A stretch of DNA of 64,000 nucleotides from Aliidiomarina haloalkalitolerans (GTDB lineage: Bacteria > Pseudomonadota > Gammaproteobacteria > Enterobacterales > Alteromonadaceae). The notes beneath the pieces are model-generated. The model was given only the letters and a program-made list of their open reading frames with translations. It made no database searches and was not told where the DNA came from. A program made the position numbers and the translations under genes. This document shows positions 27,125 through 36,379 of this stretch, one piece after another (the stretch's first letter is position 1; each line of letters opens with the position of its first letter). Location: the NCBI RefSeq assembly GCF_003987315.1, contig NZ_PIPI01000008.1, positions 82,993 through 146,992 on the forward strand, in the 5' to 3' direction.

Positions 27125-30100
27125 TTAGAAGCGATAAGTGATATCGCCGAAGATGTAACGACCACGGTTCGAATGCACGTCCGACACGTAACCGAAGCTG
27201 CCACTGGTCACTGGCGGCGCCTTGTCGGTCAAGTTACGCACACCCACACGCAGGCGCGTATTCCCAAGCTTGCTGCCTTCGCTGAACTGATACGACGCAT
27301 TCAAGTCATAGGTGCGCCATACCGGAATCGGCAGATCTTCGCCGTCTGAAGTCCGCACCCAAGTGCTCGCAAAGCGGCCAATGTAGTTCATCCGACCGTT
27401 CACGTTCCACTGGTTATAGCGCCAGTTCAACGACGCATTCGCGCGCCATTCTGGGTTACCGTTAATCGCCAGCAAGTCCCCCGCGCCAAGCACGGCAATG
27501 TTGTCTGGCACCGCCGGGTTACCCGCCGCTTGTTCACGCAAAACCAGCGCACTAATTGGGTCTGGCGTTTGCTCAAACTTCTTCAGTTGCGCCACGTTCA
27601 CCCGAAAATCGAAGCGTCCGTAATCGGTGTCAAAGCGGTAGTTGAACATCACGTCCATCCCTGCAATCGACCGCGGGTTCAGGTTCGAGTAGGTGTTCAC
27701 CACGTGGCTAACAAAGCCGTCTTCGTCACGCACAATCGCCGGGTTCACTTCACCGTTGGCGCGCAGGTATGCATCATACAAAAGGTGCGTTTGGCTGTTC
27801 AAAATACCAACAATGCCTTTTTGCTCGATGTCCCAAAAGTCGACGGTAATCAACATGTTCTGCACCGGCGCAAGGGCGACACCATACGACAAATGCTTAC
27901 TTTCTTCCGGCTCGAGGTCGGTGTTACCACCACGAATTTCGGCCACGCCATAACGTTGATCCAGCAGCGGATCATAGCGCGTGTTCGAACGCACCACGCC
28001 GTCTTCAACGACTTGCGGCAAGTTCGGTGCCCGGAAACCTTCAGCGTACGCCGCCCGGAATTGCACCATGTCATGCGGTGCCCAGCTTAGCGCTACTTTT
28101 GGTTTGGTCACTGAACCAACGTCCGAGAAGCTCTCAAAACGTGCTGCCAACTGCATGTTCACGGTTTCATGCAAGGGTACGTCAAGCTCAAGAAACGCCG
28201 AATACACTTCACGACTGCCGCTCGCCGATGGGGTCGCGCTTGATCCAAGGGCGTTGCTGTCCGACAGTAAATCGCCGGTGACGAGGTCAAATTGCGGGAT
28301 TTCGCCACTTAGCAATGGGTCGCGTTTGTCGGAATAACTCTCATAGCGAAACTCGACGCCGGCCGCCATGCCGATGTCTCCCGCATACCAATAAAGGGCG
28401 TCTGGGCTCGACACTTTGAAGTCCCATAATGCCAGCTCGGTTTCACTTTCCCGCGTCACGTCAACGGTAAAGGTGTCAATGACCGACTGGGCGTTGCGTG
28501 GGCCAATGCCGGTGTTAGGGTTCAGCGGGTCGCCACCAATAAATGGGTTGTAGGCGAGGTTTGGGTCGGTTTGGTTAATCGCCGCCTGAAATGCGTCGGC
28601 ACGAATCCGATTGCGGTCAGTGTCGAGCGTGTTGGCTAACGAGTAAAGTACCGCCGATTCCCAGTCCCAGTTTTGGTGCATGCCGCGCAAGCCGGTCAGC
28701 AAGCGATAGCTGTAGTCTTCCACGACAATGCGGCGCGGGCCGGTGTCCGTTGGGCGAATGTTGCGAATTTCAACGTCTTCGCCGAATGGGTTGTAAGCAG
28801 CGTCGGCGGCAATGGTGAAGCGCTGAGCAGCGAGGTTGGCGTTTTGCTCGCGTAAGCGAATTGACTCGGCCGAGTACCACAAGGCTTCCGCAAACAATTC
28901 GGTGGTTGCGCTAATTTCGTGGGTTAGGTAGCCGAACACGTTGAAGCGTTCAACGTCTGAGGTCATCGACCGTTCCACCGCTGCGTCATAACGCCAGTCA
29001 GTTGGCAACGAGCCGCCGGCACCACATACGTTGTCGTCGATGGCAATCGAGCAGTTACCTTGGTCGCTCGGCAGTAAGTGGAATGTGCCGTTACTTGGGC
29101 TCCAAAACGTGCCCCACGGGCTTGCTAACAAGCGGCCGTCGAGTGCACCCGCACCTTGAAATCGCTCTGGTACGCCGGGGTGAAAGCGCGTGTCGAGGCT
29201 AGCCGAATAGCTGCGTTCGCTGGCCATCATGCCGTCGCGATTGTAGTAGGCGCCCGACAAGCTTAAGTAGGTGCGGCCGTCGTTAAAGCGTAAACCGGTG
29301 AGTGCGTTAATGGTGGTTTGCGCAAAATTTGTCCCGTCGGTACCGCCATGGCTAACCGAGATTTCAGTGGTGTCGACGTCGTCTTTCAAGACATAGTTAA
29401 CCACACCGGCAATCGCGTCAGAACCGTAGATTGCGGCTGCGCCGTCTCTTAGTACTTCAAGGCGAGCCAAGCCGCGCACCGGTAAGGTGTTCGAGTTGAC
29501 GGTGGCAACTGGCACGAAGTTTTCGGTTTGCGTGCCCGGGTGGAGTACCAATCGACGACCGTTTAATGTCGTCAATGTGTAACCGGTGCCGATGCCTCTT
29601 AAGTTAATTGAACTAACGTCGCCGCGCGCGTCATTAACACCACCAATCACTCGTTCGTTGTTAAACGCAACGTCACCAATTTGTGGAATCGAGCGCAATA
29701 GTTCGTCGCCGCTCATGGCGTTGGTGTTGATAATGTCTTCTTCGTTTAGCGACGTAACCGGTAATGCCCCAGCCGAGCGAGCACCACGAATGTTCGACCC
29801 CACCACTTGAATGCGTTCAACCCGATCGGTTTCCGCAGTTTCTGTGCTGTCGCTGCTATTGTTGCGGTCGCGGACGACGTAGAGGGTGTCGTTTTGTTTC
29901 ACAAACTCAAGCTGAGTATTGCTGAGGATGCGTTGAATGGCTTCGCTAACGGTCAGTTGCCCTGCAATTGCAGGAGCATTGACTGACCGTAGCGCTTCCG
30001 GGGAGAAGATGATTTGAACATTGGCTTCTTCAGCCAGTTCCAGTAATGCGCTGGCAGCGTTTTGCGCCGGAATATTAATTTCCTGCGCGGGCTCGTCAGC

Positions 30101-30202
30101 AGCATTCGCCGCCGTAATTGCGAGAGGTACCGTTAGCGACGCCCCCAGCGCCAGTAACGTACAGCGGGCGAGATACCCAAGTTTAAAACCGTGATTAGAC
30201 AT
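27125..30202 (-). CDS. TonB-dependent receptor with N-terminal STN signalling domain
   Basis: The 1025-residue outer-membrane receptor has a signal peptide (cut near ANAADEP), an STN domain at about residues 40-112 (ALLELAEEANVQIIF, LSNTQLEFV), a plug domain with INLRGIGTGYTLTTLNGRR and YGSDAIAGVVNY, and a large 22-strand barrel ending in the aromatic terminus DITYRF. The STN domain lets loading of the receptor be sensed by a FecR-like anti-sigma protein, and exactly such genes lie upstream. The adjacent peptidases suggest a peptide or peptide-like substrate. Iron chelates are possible, but no siderophore genes are near. Confidence 0.93.
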   Translation of the reverse strand: MSNHGFKLGYLARCTLLALGASLTVPLAITAANAADEPAQEINIPAQNAASALLELAEEANVQIIFSPEALRSVNAPAIAGQLTVSEAIQRILSNTQLEFVKQNDTLYVVRDRNNSSDSTETAETDRVERIQVVGSNIRGARSAGALPVTSLNEEDIINTNAMSGDELLRSIPQIGDVAFNNERVIGGVNDARGDVSSINLRGIGTGYTLTTLNGRRLVLHPGTQTENFVPVATVNSNTLPVRGLARLEVLRDGAAAIYGSDAIAGVVNYVLKDDVDTTEISVSHGGTDGTNFAQTTINALTGLRFNDGRTYLSLSGAYYNRDGMMASERSYSASLDTRFHPGVPERFQGAGALDGRLLASPWGTFWSPSNGTFHLLPSDQGNCSIAIDDNVCGAGGSLPTDWRYDAAVERSMTSDVERFNVFGYLTHEISATTELFAEALWYSAESIRLREQNANLAAQRFTIAADAAYNPFGEDVEIRNIRPTDTGPRRIVVEDYSYRLLTGLRGMHQNWDWESAVLYSLANTLDTDRNRIRADAFQAAINQTDPNLAYNPFIGGDPLNPNTGIGPRNAQSVIDTFTVDVTRESETELALWDFKVSSPDALYWYAGDIGMAAGVEFRYESYSDKRDPLLSGEIPQFDLVTGDLLSDSNALGSSATPSASGSREVYSAFLELDVPLHETVNMQLAARFESFSDVGSVTKPKVALSWAPHDMVQFRAAYAEGFRAPNLPQVVEDGVVRSNTRYDPLLDQRYGVAEIRGGNTDLEPEESKHLSYGVALAPVQNMLITVDFWDIEQKGIVGILNSQTHLLYDAYLRANGEVNPAIVRDEDGFVSHVVNTYSNLNPRSIAGMDVMFNYRFDTDYGRFDFRVNVAQLKKFEQTPDPISALVLREQAAGNPAVPDNIAVLGAGDLLAINGNPEWRANASLNWRYNQWNVNGRMNYIGRFASTWVRTSDGEDLPIPVWRTYDLNASYQFSEGSKLGNTRLRVGVRNLTDKAPPVTSGSFGYVSDVHSNRGRYIFGDITYRF

Positions 30203-30268
30203 TGTTGTTACCTTATTTTTTTTGAATTATCACTAATGTATACGCACCCCCTTCAAGATCCCTCCATT

Positions 30269-30369
30269 AATTGCGGACCGTAGCTGGAATGGCATTAGGG
30301 ACCGTAGCTGGAATGGCATTAGGGACCGTAGCTGGAATCGCATTAGGGACCGTAGCTGGAATGCTAACC
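30269..30369. repeat. Four tandem GTAG-form repeats between anti-sigma and receptor genes
   Basis: Four direct copies of GGACCGTAGCTGGAATG are spaced 24 bp apart with the same GCATTAG-type linker. They lie in the 194-bp gap between the anti-sigma gene and the TonB receptor gene. Confidence 0.95.
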
Positions 30370-30396
30370 GTATGAGTTCTCGCGGGTTCTCAGATG

Positions 30397-31464
30397 CTAT
30401 TCGCGGATATGAACTAATAACTCGGTATTAGTCTCTTCGATTTCAATAGGTAAGGTCGCGCGTAATGCGTCAACAAGGCCTTCGCCTCGGCCGAAGTGAA
30501 ATACGCCACTGATACGTAAGTCGGCAGCTTCCGAATCAACAATCCGAAGCTTGCGTGTGCGGTAACGATTAAACTCTTTAACCACAACGTCCAAACGTTC
30601 CTCGTCAAAACGGAAAACACCTTGGCGCCAACTTTGCGCATCAGTGACTTGCTCAAAGCTTGAGGGAACAACAACTTCTGCGGTTTCCGAGAAAGACCCG
30701 ACGCTTCCCGCATTCAGGACATAATCTGTAGCAGTTTCAGCATCTACGCCGTCATCTTGGTCAGGTCGCTGGCTACGTGAAACCGAAACCGTGCCTTCGA
30801 CAACCGCGACTCGAACGTCACCGTTTGACTTACGCACATTAAATTTCGTCCCAATCACGCGAATTTTCTGAGAGCCAGTGTCGATAATAAACGGTCGTGA
30901 CGGGTCAGAAGTCACATCAAAAAACGCCTCACCCTCAAGCAAAATCACATTTCTCTCATACTCATTGAACGAAACTTGCAAGACAGTTTGCGTGTTCAGA
31001 GTGACCGAGGTGCCATCGGAAAGTCCCACCGTATCAACTTCTCCTGATTCGGTCATAACATAGCGACGTTCTATTTTCGGCACTTCCGGAGCGGACTCTT
31101 TAACACTTTGAAAAGATTCGTCATTTTCTTGAACGGAAACAACAGGCAGCTCAGATGGTACACCGGTTGGGCTCACCAATGGATTTAACGTGTATATAAG
31201 TAGAGCGGAAATCGCTATCGTTGCAGCAGTTGAAAGCCCCCAAAATGCGTAGCGACGCTTGCGGGCATATTTGGATTTCACGGGCTGGTATAAACTATTG
31301 CTCAAATCCCAAAGATTAAGCATGGTTTGAAATTCAGCTTCGTTTTGCGAACTTAGTTTTCGCCACGCGAGAATTTCACGCTCTTCTTGCGCTGATAATT
31401 CTCCCGAATGAATTCGAGTAACATAATATGCAGCTTGCTCTTGCGTGGTTAATTTTTTATTCAT
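30397..31464 (-). CDS. FecR-family anti-sigma factor / sigma regulator
   Basis: The 355-residue inner-membrane protein has an N-terminal cytoplasmic anti-sigma region with DUF4880-type sequence (WRKLSSQNEAEFQTMLNLW), one membrane helix near residues 70-90 (FWGLSTAATIAISALLIYTL), and a periplasmic FecR domain (GLSDGTSVTLNTQTVL, EGEAFFDV, VIGTKFNVR). A C-terminal STN-like domain follows. It should relay occupancy of the TonB receptor to the ECF sigma factor, whose gene stop overlaps this start by 1 bp. Confidence 0.92.
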   Translation of the reverse strand: MNKKLTTQEQAAYYVTRIHSGELSAQEEREILAWRKLSSQNEAEFQTMLNLWDLSNSLYQPVKSKYARKRRYAFWGLSTAATIAISALLIYTLNPLVSPTGVPSELPVVSVQENDESFQSVKESAPEVPKIERRYVMTESGEVDTVGLSDGTSVTLNTQTVLQVSFNEYERNVILLEGEAFFDVTSDPSRPFIIDTGSQKIRVIGTKFNVRKSNGDVRVAVVEGTVSVSRSQRPDQDDGVDAETATDYVLNAGSVGSFSETAEVVVPSSFEQVTDAQSWRQGVFRFDEERLDVVVKEFNRYRTRKLRIVDSEAADLRISGVFHFGRGEGLVDALRATLPIEIEETNTELLVHIRE

Positions 31465-32012
31465 TAGCCCATCACCTTCTCGCGCACTGCTAATAGAGCC
31501 GCTGAAATATACTTCTCAACCGTACTCACAGAAATTCCCATCGTGTCACTAATTTCCCTGTAACTCATATTATCCATCCGACTAAGTAAGAATGCTTGCT
31601 GATATTCCGGCTTAATTTTACTCAGAGCCTGTTGAATTTGCTGCAATCGCCGCTTGCCCTCTAACTGGCGTTCTGGTGATGTGAGCGTTGTGACTATATT
31701 CATGGCCTCGCCGGAAATATGATCCGCCTCTTTCCTTACGACTGACTTTCGATATCGATCACGAATAAGATTAACTGCTATTTGGAAAAGATAGTTTCTT
31801 ACAGTGTCGAGTCGCTCCTCAACCTGAGCTTCTAAATCTTCAATCTGCGCTAAACGTGAATATAAATCTTGGATAATATCGTCGCAATCTGAAGGTACGC
31901 TAATTCGCACACGAATAAAACGCCGCAGCGCAGAATCATGTTCTTGAATTAACAGTTCGAGAAACTTATCTCGACTCTGTTTTTGCGGCTTGTCCTTGAT
32001 TACGTAAAGCAC
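31464..32012 (-). CDS. ECF sigma factor (FecI-like)
   Basis: The 182-residue protein has sigma region 2 (HDSALRRFIRVRI, DIIQDLYSRLAQ, RNYLFQIAVNLIRDRYRK) and region 4 with a helix-turn-helix (MSYREISDTMGISVSTVEKYISAAL). It belongs to the FecI-type ECF group that works with FecR and an STN-bearing receptor. It would direct RNA polymerase to the receptor promoter. It is directly coupled to the FecR-like gene downstream. Confidence 0.93.
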   Translation of the reverse strand: MLYVIKDKPQKQSRDKFLELLIQEHDSALRRFIRVRISVPSDCDDIIQDLYSRLAQIEDLEAQVEERLDTVRNYLFQIAVNLIRDRYRKSVVRKEADHISGEAMNIVTTLTSPERQLEGKRRLQQIQQALSKIKPEYQQAFLLSRMDNMSYREISDTMGISVSTVEKYISAALLAVREKVMG

Positions 32013-32090
32013 AGATTTCCAACCGAATGAATTCCCATACCCTTATATACGCGAAAAAACCCTCTCCCCTCCAGAAAATTTGTAATGTTT

Positions 32091-32237
32091 CGCATTCCAG
32101 CTACGGTTCGGAATCGCATTCCAGCCCCGGTCCCTAATGCCATTCCAGCTACGGGCTACAATGCCATTCCAGCTACGGGCTACAATGCCATTCCAGCTAC
32201 GGGCTACAATGCCATTCCAGCTACGGGCCACAATGCG
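32091..32237. repeat. Six tandem reverse-orientation repeats upstream of the ECF sigma gene
   Basis: Six copies read CATTCCAGCTACGG or CATTCCAGCCCCGG on the plus strand. Four consecutive copies are nearly identical, with a GCTACAATGC-type linker and a 24-bp period. The array fills the gap between the sigma factor gene and the 3' end of fbpC. Confidence 0.95.
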
Positions 32238-32240
32238 GAG

Positions 32241-33296
32241 CTAGGTGTCGCAATAACCGGCGGGGAACAGGACGAGGTGATCGAGGTTGAGGCGCAGGCC
32301 GACGTCTTGGCCGACGGCGTATTCGTGGTGCGACGAGGCCATGCAGAGTACGTGGCTGCCGTCGCCGAGTTCGGCGGTGTATAAAAAGTGTGAGCCGCGA
32401 AAGCCACGCGCAACAATGCGGGCGCGACGTTCGGCGCTATCATCAATGACGATGTCGTCGGGACGAATCAGCACGTCCACCGCTTCGCCTTCGGCACCGC
32501 GCGGCACGTCGTCACCGACTAACAAACCGAGCGCAGTTTGCACTTTCAGGTCGTCGGTAATTTGCCCGTGCATCAACACGCCAACGCCGATGAAGTCTGC
32601 AACTAAATGGTGCGACGGCTGGTGGTAAAGCCCATACGGCGTGTCCCACTGCAACAACCGGCCGTGGTACATCACCCCTGCTCGGTCCGCCAAGGCAAAT
32701 GCTTCTTGCTGATCATGCGTCACTAGCAACGCAGTAATCCCTTCTTCTTTCAATAACTTACGAACTTCAGTTGCGAGCGACTCACGCAATTCAGCGTCTA
32801 AGCTACTGAATGGTTCGTCGAGCAACAACAAGCGCGGCTTCGGTGCCAACGCTCGCGCCAAGGCAATCCGCTGCTGCTGACCACCCGACAATTGATGCGG
32901 ATAACGCGGCCCATAACCGGCCAAGCCGACATGCGACAAAAGCTGGTTCACCCGCTTGCGCTGTTCGTCTGTCGGTTGGTGGCGAATGCCAAACGCGACA
33001 TTTTCGAACACGGTCAGGTGAGGAAATAGCGCAAAATCCTGAAACACCATGCCAACGCCGCGCTTCTCCGGCGGCAGTTGCTGCGCAGGCGAGCTAACGA
33101 GTTGCCCGGCAAGTTCAATACGCCCCGCCGACACCGGCTCAAAGCCTGCAATGGCGCGCAGTAACGTGGTTTTACCGCAGCCGCTTGGGCCCAGCAAACA
33201 GCCGATTTCACCTTCTTTTAAGGAGAACGTCACGTTGTCGACAATCGTGTTGCGGCCGTATCCGACCTCGACGCCACTAAGCTTTAACAGGCTCAT
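32241..33296 (-). CDS. fbpC: Ferric iron ABC transporter ATP-binding protein
   Basis: The 351-residue ATPase has Walker A GPSGCGKT (about residue 36), the signature LSGGQQQRIALARAL, Walker B LLLLDEPFSSLD and the switch His in LLVTHDQQEAFAL. A C-terminal TOBE-like domain follows (ALGLLVGDDVPRG). It powers import of Fe3+ through FbpB. It overlaps the permease gene by 20 bp. Its 3' end abuts a repeat array. Confidence 0.93.
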   Translation of the reverse strand: MSLLKLSGVEVGYGRNTIVDNVTFSLKEGEIGCLLGPSGCGKTTLLRAIAGFEPVSAGRIELAGQLVSSPAQQLPPEKRGVGMVFQDFALFPHLTVFENVAFGIRHQPTDEQRKRVNQLLSHVGLAGYGPRYPHQLSGGQQQRIALARALAPKPRLLLLDEPFSSLDAELRESLATEVRKLLKEEGITALLVTHDQQEAFALADRAGVMYHGRLLQWDTPYGLYHQPSHHLVADFIGVGVLMHGQITDDLKVQTALGLLVGDDVPRGAEGEAVDVLIRPDDIVIDDSAERRARIVARGFRGSHFLYTAELGDGSHVLCMASSHHEYAVGQDVGLRLNLDHLVLFPAGYCDT

Positions 33297-35049
33297 AAAT
33301 CTCCCCCGGACGCGGATCGAGCGCCCGTGCTTCTTGCTGCTGCCGGCGATTCATCGCTCGGCTCAATAAAATCACTGGAATTAACCCGGCTAGCACGATC
33401 ATCAAGGCGGCTGGCCCGGCGTCCGCTAACCGCTCGTCCCCTGCCATCTCGTAGGCGCGTACGGCTAACGTGTTGAAATTAAACGGTCTTAACACCAATG
33501 TTGCGGGTAATTCTTTCAATACGTCAACGAAAACCAAGATGCCTGCGGTGAGCAAACTGGTGCGTAATAATGGAAAATGGATGCGCGTTAAAACTTCTTT
33601 CGATTTCAGGCCGAGAATGCGTCCCGACTCGTCCATGGCGTGGCTGATTTGGCTTAATCCGCTGTCGACGGTTTGAATGGAGATCGACAAAAATCGCACT
33701 AAGTACGCGAATAATAAGGCAATTATTGTGCCTGATAGGAGCAGGCCTGGGTTCACGCCGAATACGCTTTCGCTGAAGCTGATAATGCGATGGTCGAGCC
33801 AGGTCAGTGGCACTAAGACGCCGACGGCGATGACCACGCCCGGAATGGCGTAGCCGAGTGACGCAAAGGCGACGCTGCCGCGGGTGATTTTAGCGATGGT
33901 AGCTCCGTTGCCAGCGATGGTCCGCTTGCCCGCGACGCGTTTGCCGTAGCACAGCCACAACGCAAAAATGACGGTAATAATGGCGGCCAAAGCGGCAAGT
34001 GTTAAGCTGTTGCCGATGAGGTTCCAGAAGTTCGGGTCGAGCCAAGTGTCGAGGCGGTCGTAGGACCAAACTAATAGTTGCAGCGCGGGTAGCAGGAAGC
34101 CGAAAAGCACCGGTAAAAAGCACGCGGTGAAAGCGGCGAAGGCTTTGAAGCCTTTTAGTTTCATGGCGCGTGAGCCTTGCTGGGCGCGGCCTGCGTGGTG
34201 GTAGCGTGACTGTTTTCGGGAGATTCGCTCGACCACCATCAAGATGACCACGGCGCTTAATAATAGGCTGGCGAGTTGCAGCGCGCCGACTTTGTCCGCC
34301 ATTCCGTACCAGGTCCGGAATATGCCGGTGGTGAAGGTGGTGACGCCGTAAAAGTGCACGGTGCCGTAGTCGGCGAGGGTTTCCATGAGCGCGAGGGTGA
34401 CGCCGGTGGCGATCGCTGGGCGCGCCATGGGTAAGGCGACGCGGTAAAAACTGGCCCACGGTCCGAGCCCTAAAGTACGGCCGGCCTCAATAGCGGCGCG
34501 GCTTTGCTCGATGAAAGCGGCGCGGGTAATTAGGTAAACGTAGGGGAAAAGCACGAAGCCCATGACGAGGATGGCGCCGGTGAGCGAGCGAATTTCTGGG
34601 AAGAAATAGTCGCCGAGTTGCCAGCCGGTGATGGCGCGCAGGCCGCTTTGTACCGGGCCTTCGAAGCTGAGCATGCCGCTGTAGGTGTAGGCGGTGATGT
34701 AGGCCGGCATGGCCAAGGGTAATAATAGTGCCCAGCGCAGCCATTTCACGCCGGGGAATTCGCAGGCGGTGGTTAGCCACGCTGCTGTGACGCCGATGAC
34801 GAGGACGAGTAAGCCGACGCCGACCATGAGGATGGCGCTGTGGCGGACGTATTCGCCGATGACGTTGTCGAACAGGTGCGCAAGCGTCGCGCGTTGTTCT
34901 TCTCCAGCGAGGCCGATGAAAAAACTGACGCCGACAACAATGAGTGGCAAGCATATAATCAGCGCCACGATGGGCAATGACAATTGCTGCCACGTCGCCC
35001 AGAAGCCTTTGCGGGCGTTGATTAGCGAGTTGCGGAGCGCGTTAACCAT
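33277..35049 (-). CDS. fbpB: Ferric iron ABC transporter permease (two fused permease domains)
   Basis: The 590-residue inner-membrane protein has about twelve membrane helices in two homologous halves. Each carries a coupling (EAA) loop: AIEAGRTLGLGPWASFYRVALPMARPAI in the first half and a matching segment ending IHFPLLRTSLLTAG in the second. This fused layout is typical of FbpB/SfuB. It works with FbpC and the periplasmic FbpA. The gene is separated from fbpA by a repeat array. Confidence 0.93.
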   Translation of the reverse strand: MVNALRNSLINARKGFWATWQQLSLPIVALIICLPLIVVGVSFFIGLAGEEQRATLAHLFDNVIGEYVRHSAILMVGVGLLVLVIGVTAAWLTTACEFPGVKWLRWALLLPLAMPAYITAYTYSGMLSFEGPVQSGLRAITGWQLGDYFFPEIRSLTGAILVMGFVLFPYVYLITRAAFIEQSRAAIEAGRTLGLGPWASFYRVALPMARPAIATGVTLALMETLADYGTVHFYGVTTFTTGIFRTWYGMADKVGALQLASLLLSAVVILMVVERISRKQSRYHHAGRAQQGSRAMKLKGFKAFAAFTACFLPVLFGFLLPALQLLVWSYDRLDTWLDPNFWNLIGNSLTLAALAAIITVIFALWLCYGKRVAGKRTIAGNGATIAKITRGSVAFASLGYAIPGVVIAVGVLVPLTWLDHRIISFSESVFGVNPGLLLSGTIIALLFAYLVRFLSISIQTVDSGLSQISHAMDESGRILGLKSKEVLTRIHFPLLRTSLLTAGILVFVDVLKELPATLVLRPFNFNTLAVRAYEMAGDERLADAGPAALMIVLAGLIPVILLSRAMNRRQQQEARALDPRPGEIYEPVKA

Positions 35050-35061
35050 TTGCCTCTTTCC

Positions 35062-35158
35062 GCATTGCGGACCGTAGCTGGAATGGCATTGCGGACCGGG
35101 GCTGGAATGGCATTGCGAACCGGGGCTGGAATGCGATTCCAGCTACGGTCCCTAATCC
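35062..35158. repeat. Three direct plus one inverted repeat between fbpA and fbpB
   Basis: One GTAG-form and two G-form copies in plus orientation are followed by a reverse GTAG-form copy. The last two can fold into a hairpin. The array occupies most of the 129-bp gap and could reduce read-through from fbpA into fbpBC. Confidence 0.93.
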
Positions 35159-35178
35159 GGTATGTGCTGCGCGGTGGA

Positions 35179-36216
35179 TTAGCGCCATCCTGCACGATCC
35201 ATCAGGCGTACCGCCGTTGCATTGTTTTCACCCAGCACCGACATCGAAATGTCGTCAGCCTTAAACTCGCCCCAGCTCTGCAGCGTTTCGCTCCACTCTG
35301 CTTCCGGGTTCACCGGGTACTCCGAGTTCGCATTTGCATACCAAGTCTGTGCTTGGCGCGAAGCAAGGAAGTCCATGAGTTTCTTAGCATTTTCTTCGTT
35401 GCGAGCGTGCTTAATCAGGCCAATACCCGACACATTCACGTGCACGCCGTAACTGTCTTGCGCCGGCCAAGCGATAGCAACTTTGCTCACCGTGTCGCGG
35501 TTGGTAGCGCTGTCGCTATTCACCATTCCGCCAAAATAGTAAGTGTTTGCTATCGCGATATCACACACGCCAGAAGCAACTGCATGAATCTGGTCGCGGT
35601 CACCACCAACTGGGCTACGCGCAAAATTGGCCACTAAACCACGCGCCCACTCTTCCGTTGCCGCTTCGCCGTGATGATCAATCAGCGCCGCAACCATGGA
35701 CTGGTTATAGATGTTGTCCGACGAGCGCACGCAAATGCGACCGCGCCATTTTTCGTTGGCAAGGTCCATGTAATCGGTAATTTCACTTGGGTCGACGCGG
35801 TCAATCGCGTAGAAAATCGGACGCGCCCGCATACTCAGGCCATACCAATGATTTTCTTGATCTTTTAAATGCTCGGGGATTTTTTCGCTAAGTGCTTGTG
35901 TGGTCACCGGCTGGAATAAATCAGCTTGCTTCGCACGATGCAATGCACCCGCATCAACAGTAAGGAAAAGGTCCGCCGGCGTATTTTGGCCTTCGCTTTG
36001 CAAGCGCGATAACAGCCCATCGCCCGAGCCCGTCAGCAAGTTCACTCGAATACCGGTTTCCGCAGTAAATTCGTCGAGCAGCGGTTTAATTAAACCTTCG
36101 TTGCGCGAAGAATACAGGTTGACCTGATCATCACTACCACCACTACAAGCCGTAATCGCCGTTGCTGCAACCGTCGCGGTCAGCGCCGTCACTAGAATTT
36201 TTAGACCTCGAGACAT
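35179..36216 (-). CDS. fbpA: Periplasmic ferric iron-binding protein
   Basis: The 345-residue protein has a signal peptide with lipobox-like ITAC, followed by VNLYSSRNEGLIKPLLDEF, typical of FbpA/FutA proteins. The region YFGGMVNSD with adjacent tyrosines (NTYYFGG) corresponds to the iron-binding tyrosines. The start at 36216 is chosen for the GAGGAGG site 8 nt upstream; a frame from 36285 would run through the promoter. Expression is probably Fur-repressed, because a Fur box overlaps the -35 of a good promoter just upstream. Confidence 0.93.
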   Translation of the reverse strand: MSRGLKILVTALTATVAATAITACSGGSDDQVNLYSSRNEGLIKPLLDEFTAETGIRVNLLTGSGDGLLSRLQSEGQNTPADLFLTVDAGALHRAKQADLFQPVTTQALSEKIPEHLKDQENHWYGLSMRARPIFYAIDRVDPSEITDYMDLANEKWRGRICVRSSDNIYNQSMVAALIDHHGEAATEEWARGLVANFARSPVGGDRDQIHAVASGVCDIAIANTYYFGGMVNSDSATNRDTVSKVAIAWPAQDSYGVHVNVSGIGLIKHARNEENAKKLMDFLASRQAQTWYANANSEYPVNPEAEWSETLQSWGEFKADDISMSVLGENNATAVRLMDRAGWR

Positions 36217-36246
36217 CTTCGTACCTCCTCGTTTTTGAGGGTTCCT

Positions 36247-36287
36247 AGTGTACGAAAACTTAACGCAAATGACAATAGTTATCATTT
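36247..36287 (-). promoter_or_regulatory. Promoter with overlapping Fur box upstream of fbpA
   Basis: On the minus strand TTGTCA (36270-36275), 17 nt, and TACACT (36247-36252) form a strong sigma-70 promoter. A Fur-like palindrome, AAATGATAACTATTGTCATT (36268-36287), covers the -35, so iron-loaded Fur should repress fbpABC. Confidence 0.82.
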
Positions 36288-36308
36288 ACTTTACGGAGTA
36301 CCTCTAAT

Positions 36309-36379
36309 TGATTAGGGACCGGGGCTGGAATGGCATTAGGGACCGGGGCTGGAATCGCATTGCGGACCGTAGCTGGAAC
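36309..36379. repeat. Three direct repeats between fbpA promoter and phosphodiesterase gene
   Basis: Two G-form copies and one GTAG-form copy stand in tandem at 24-bp spacing. The last copy directly abuts the stop codon of the minus-strand metallo-phosphodiesterase gene. Confidence 0.93.

Noticed and set aside
32043..32231. Small proteins made of WNGI(V/R)ARS- or IPAPVPNA-type repeats as real genes
   Set aside because: They are translations of the repeat arrays, exist in several frames at once, and lack ribosome sites.
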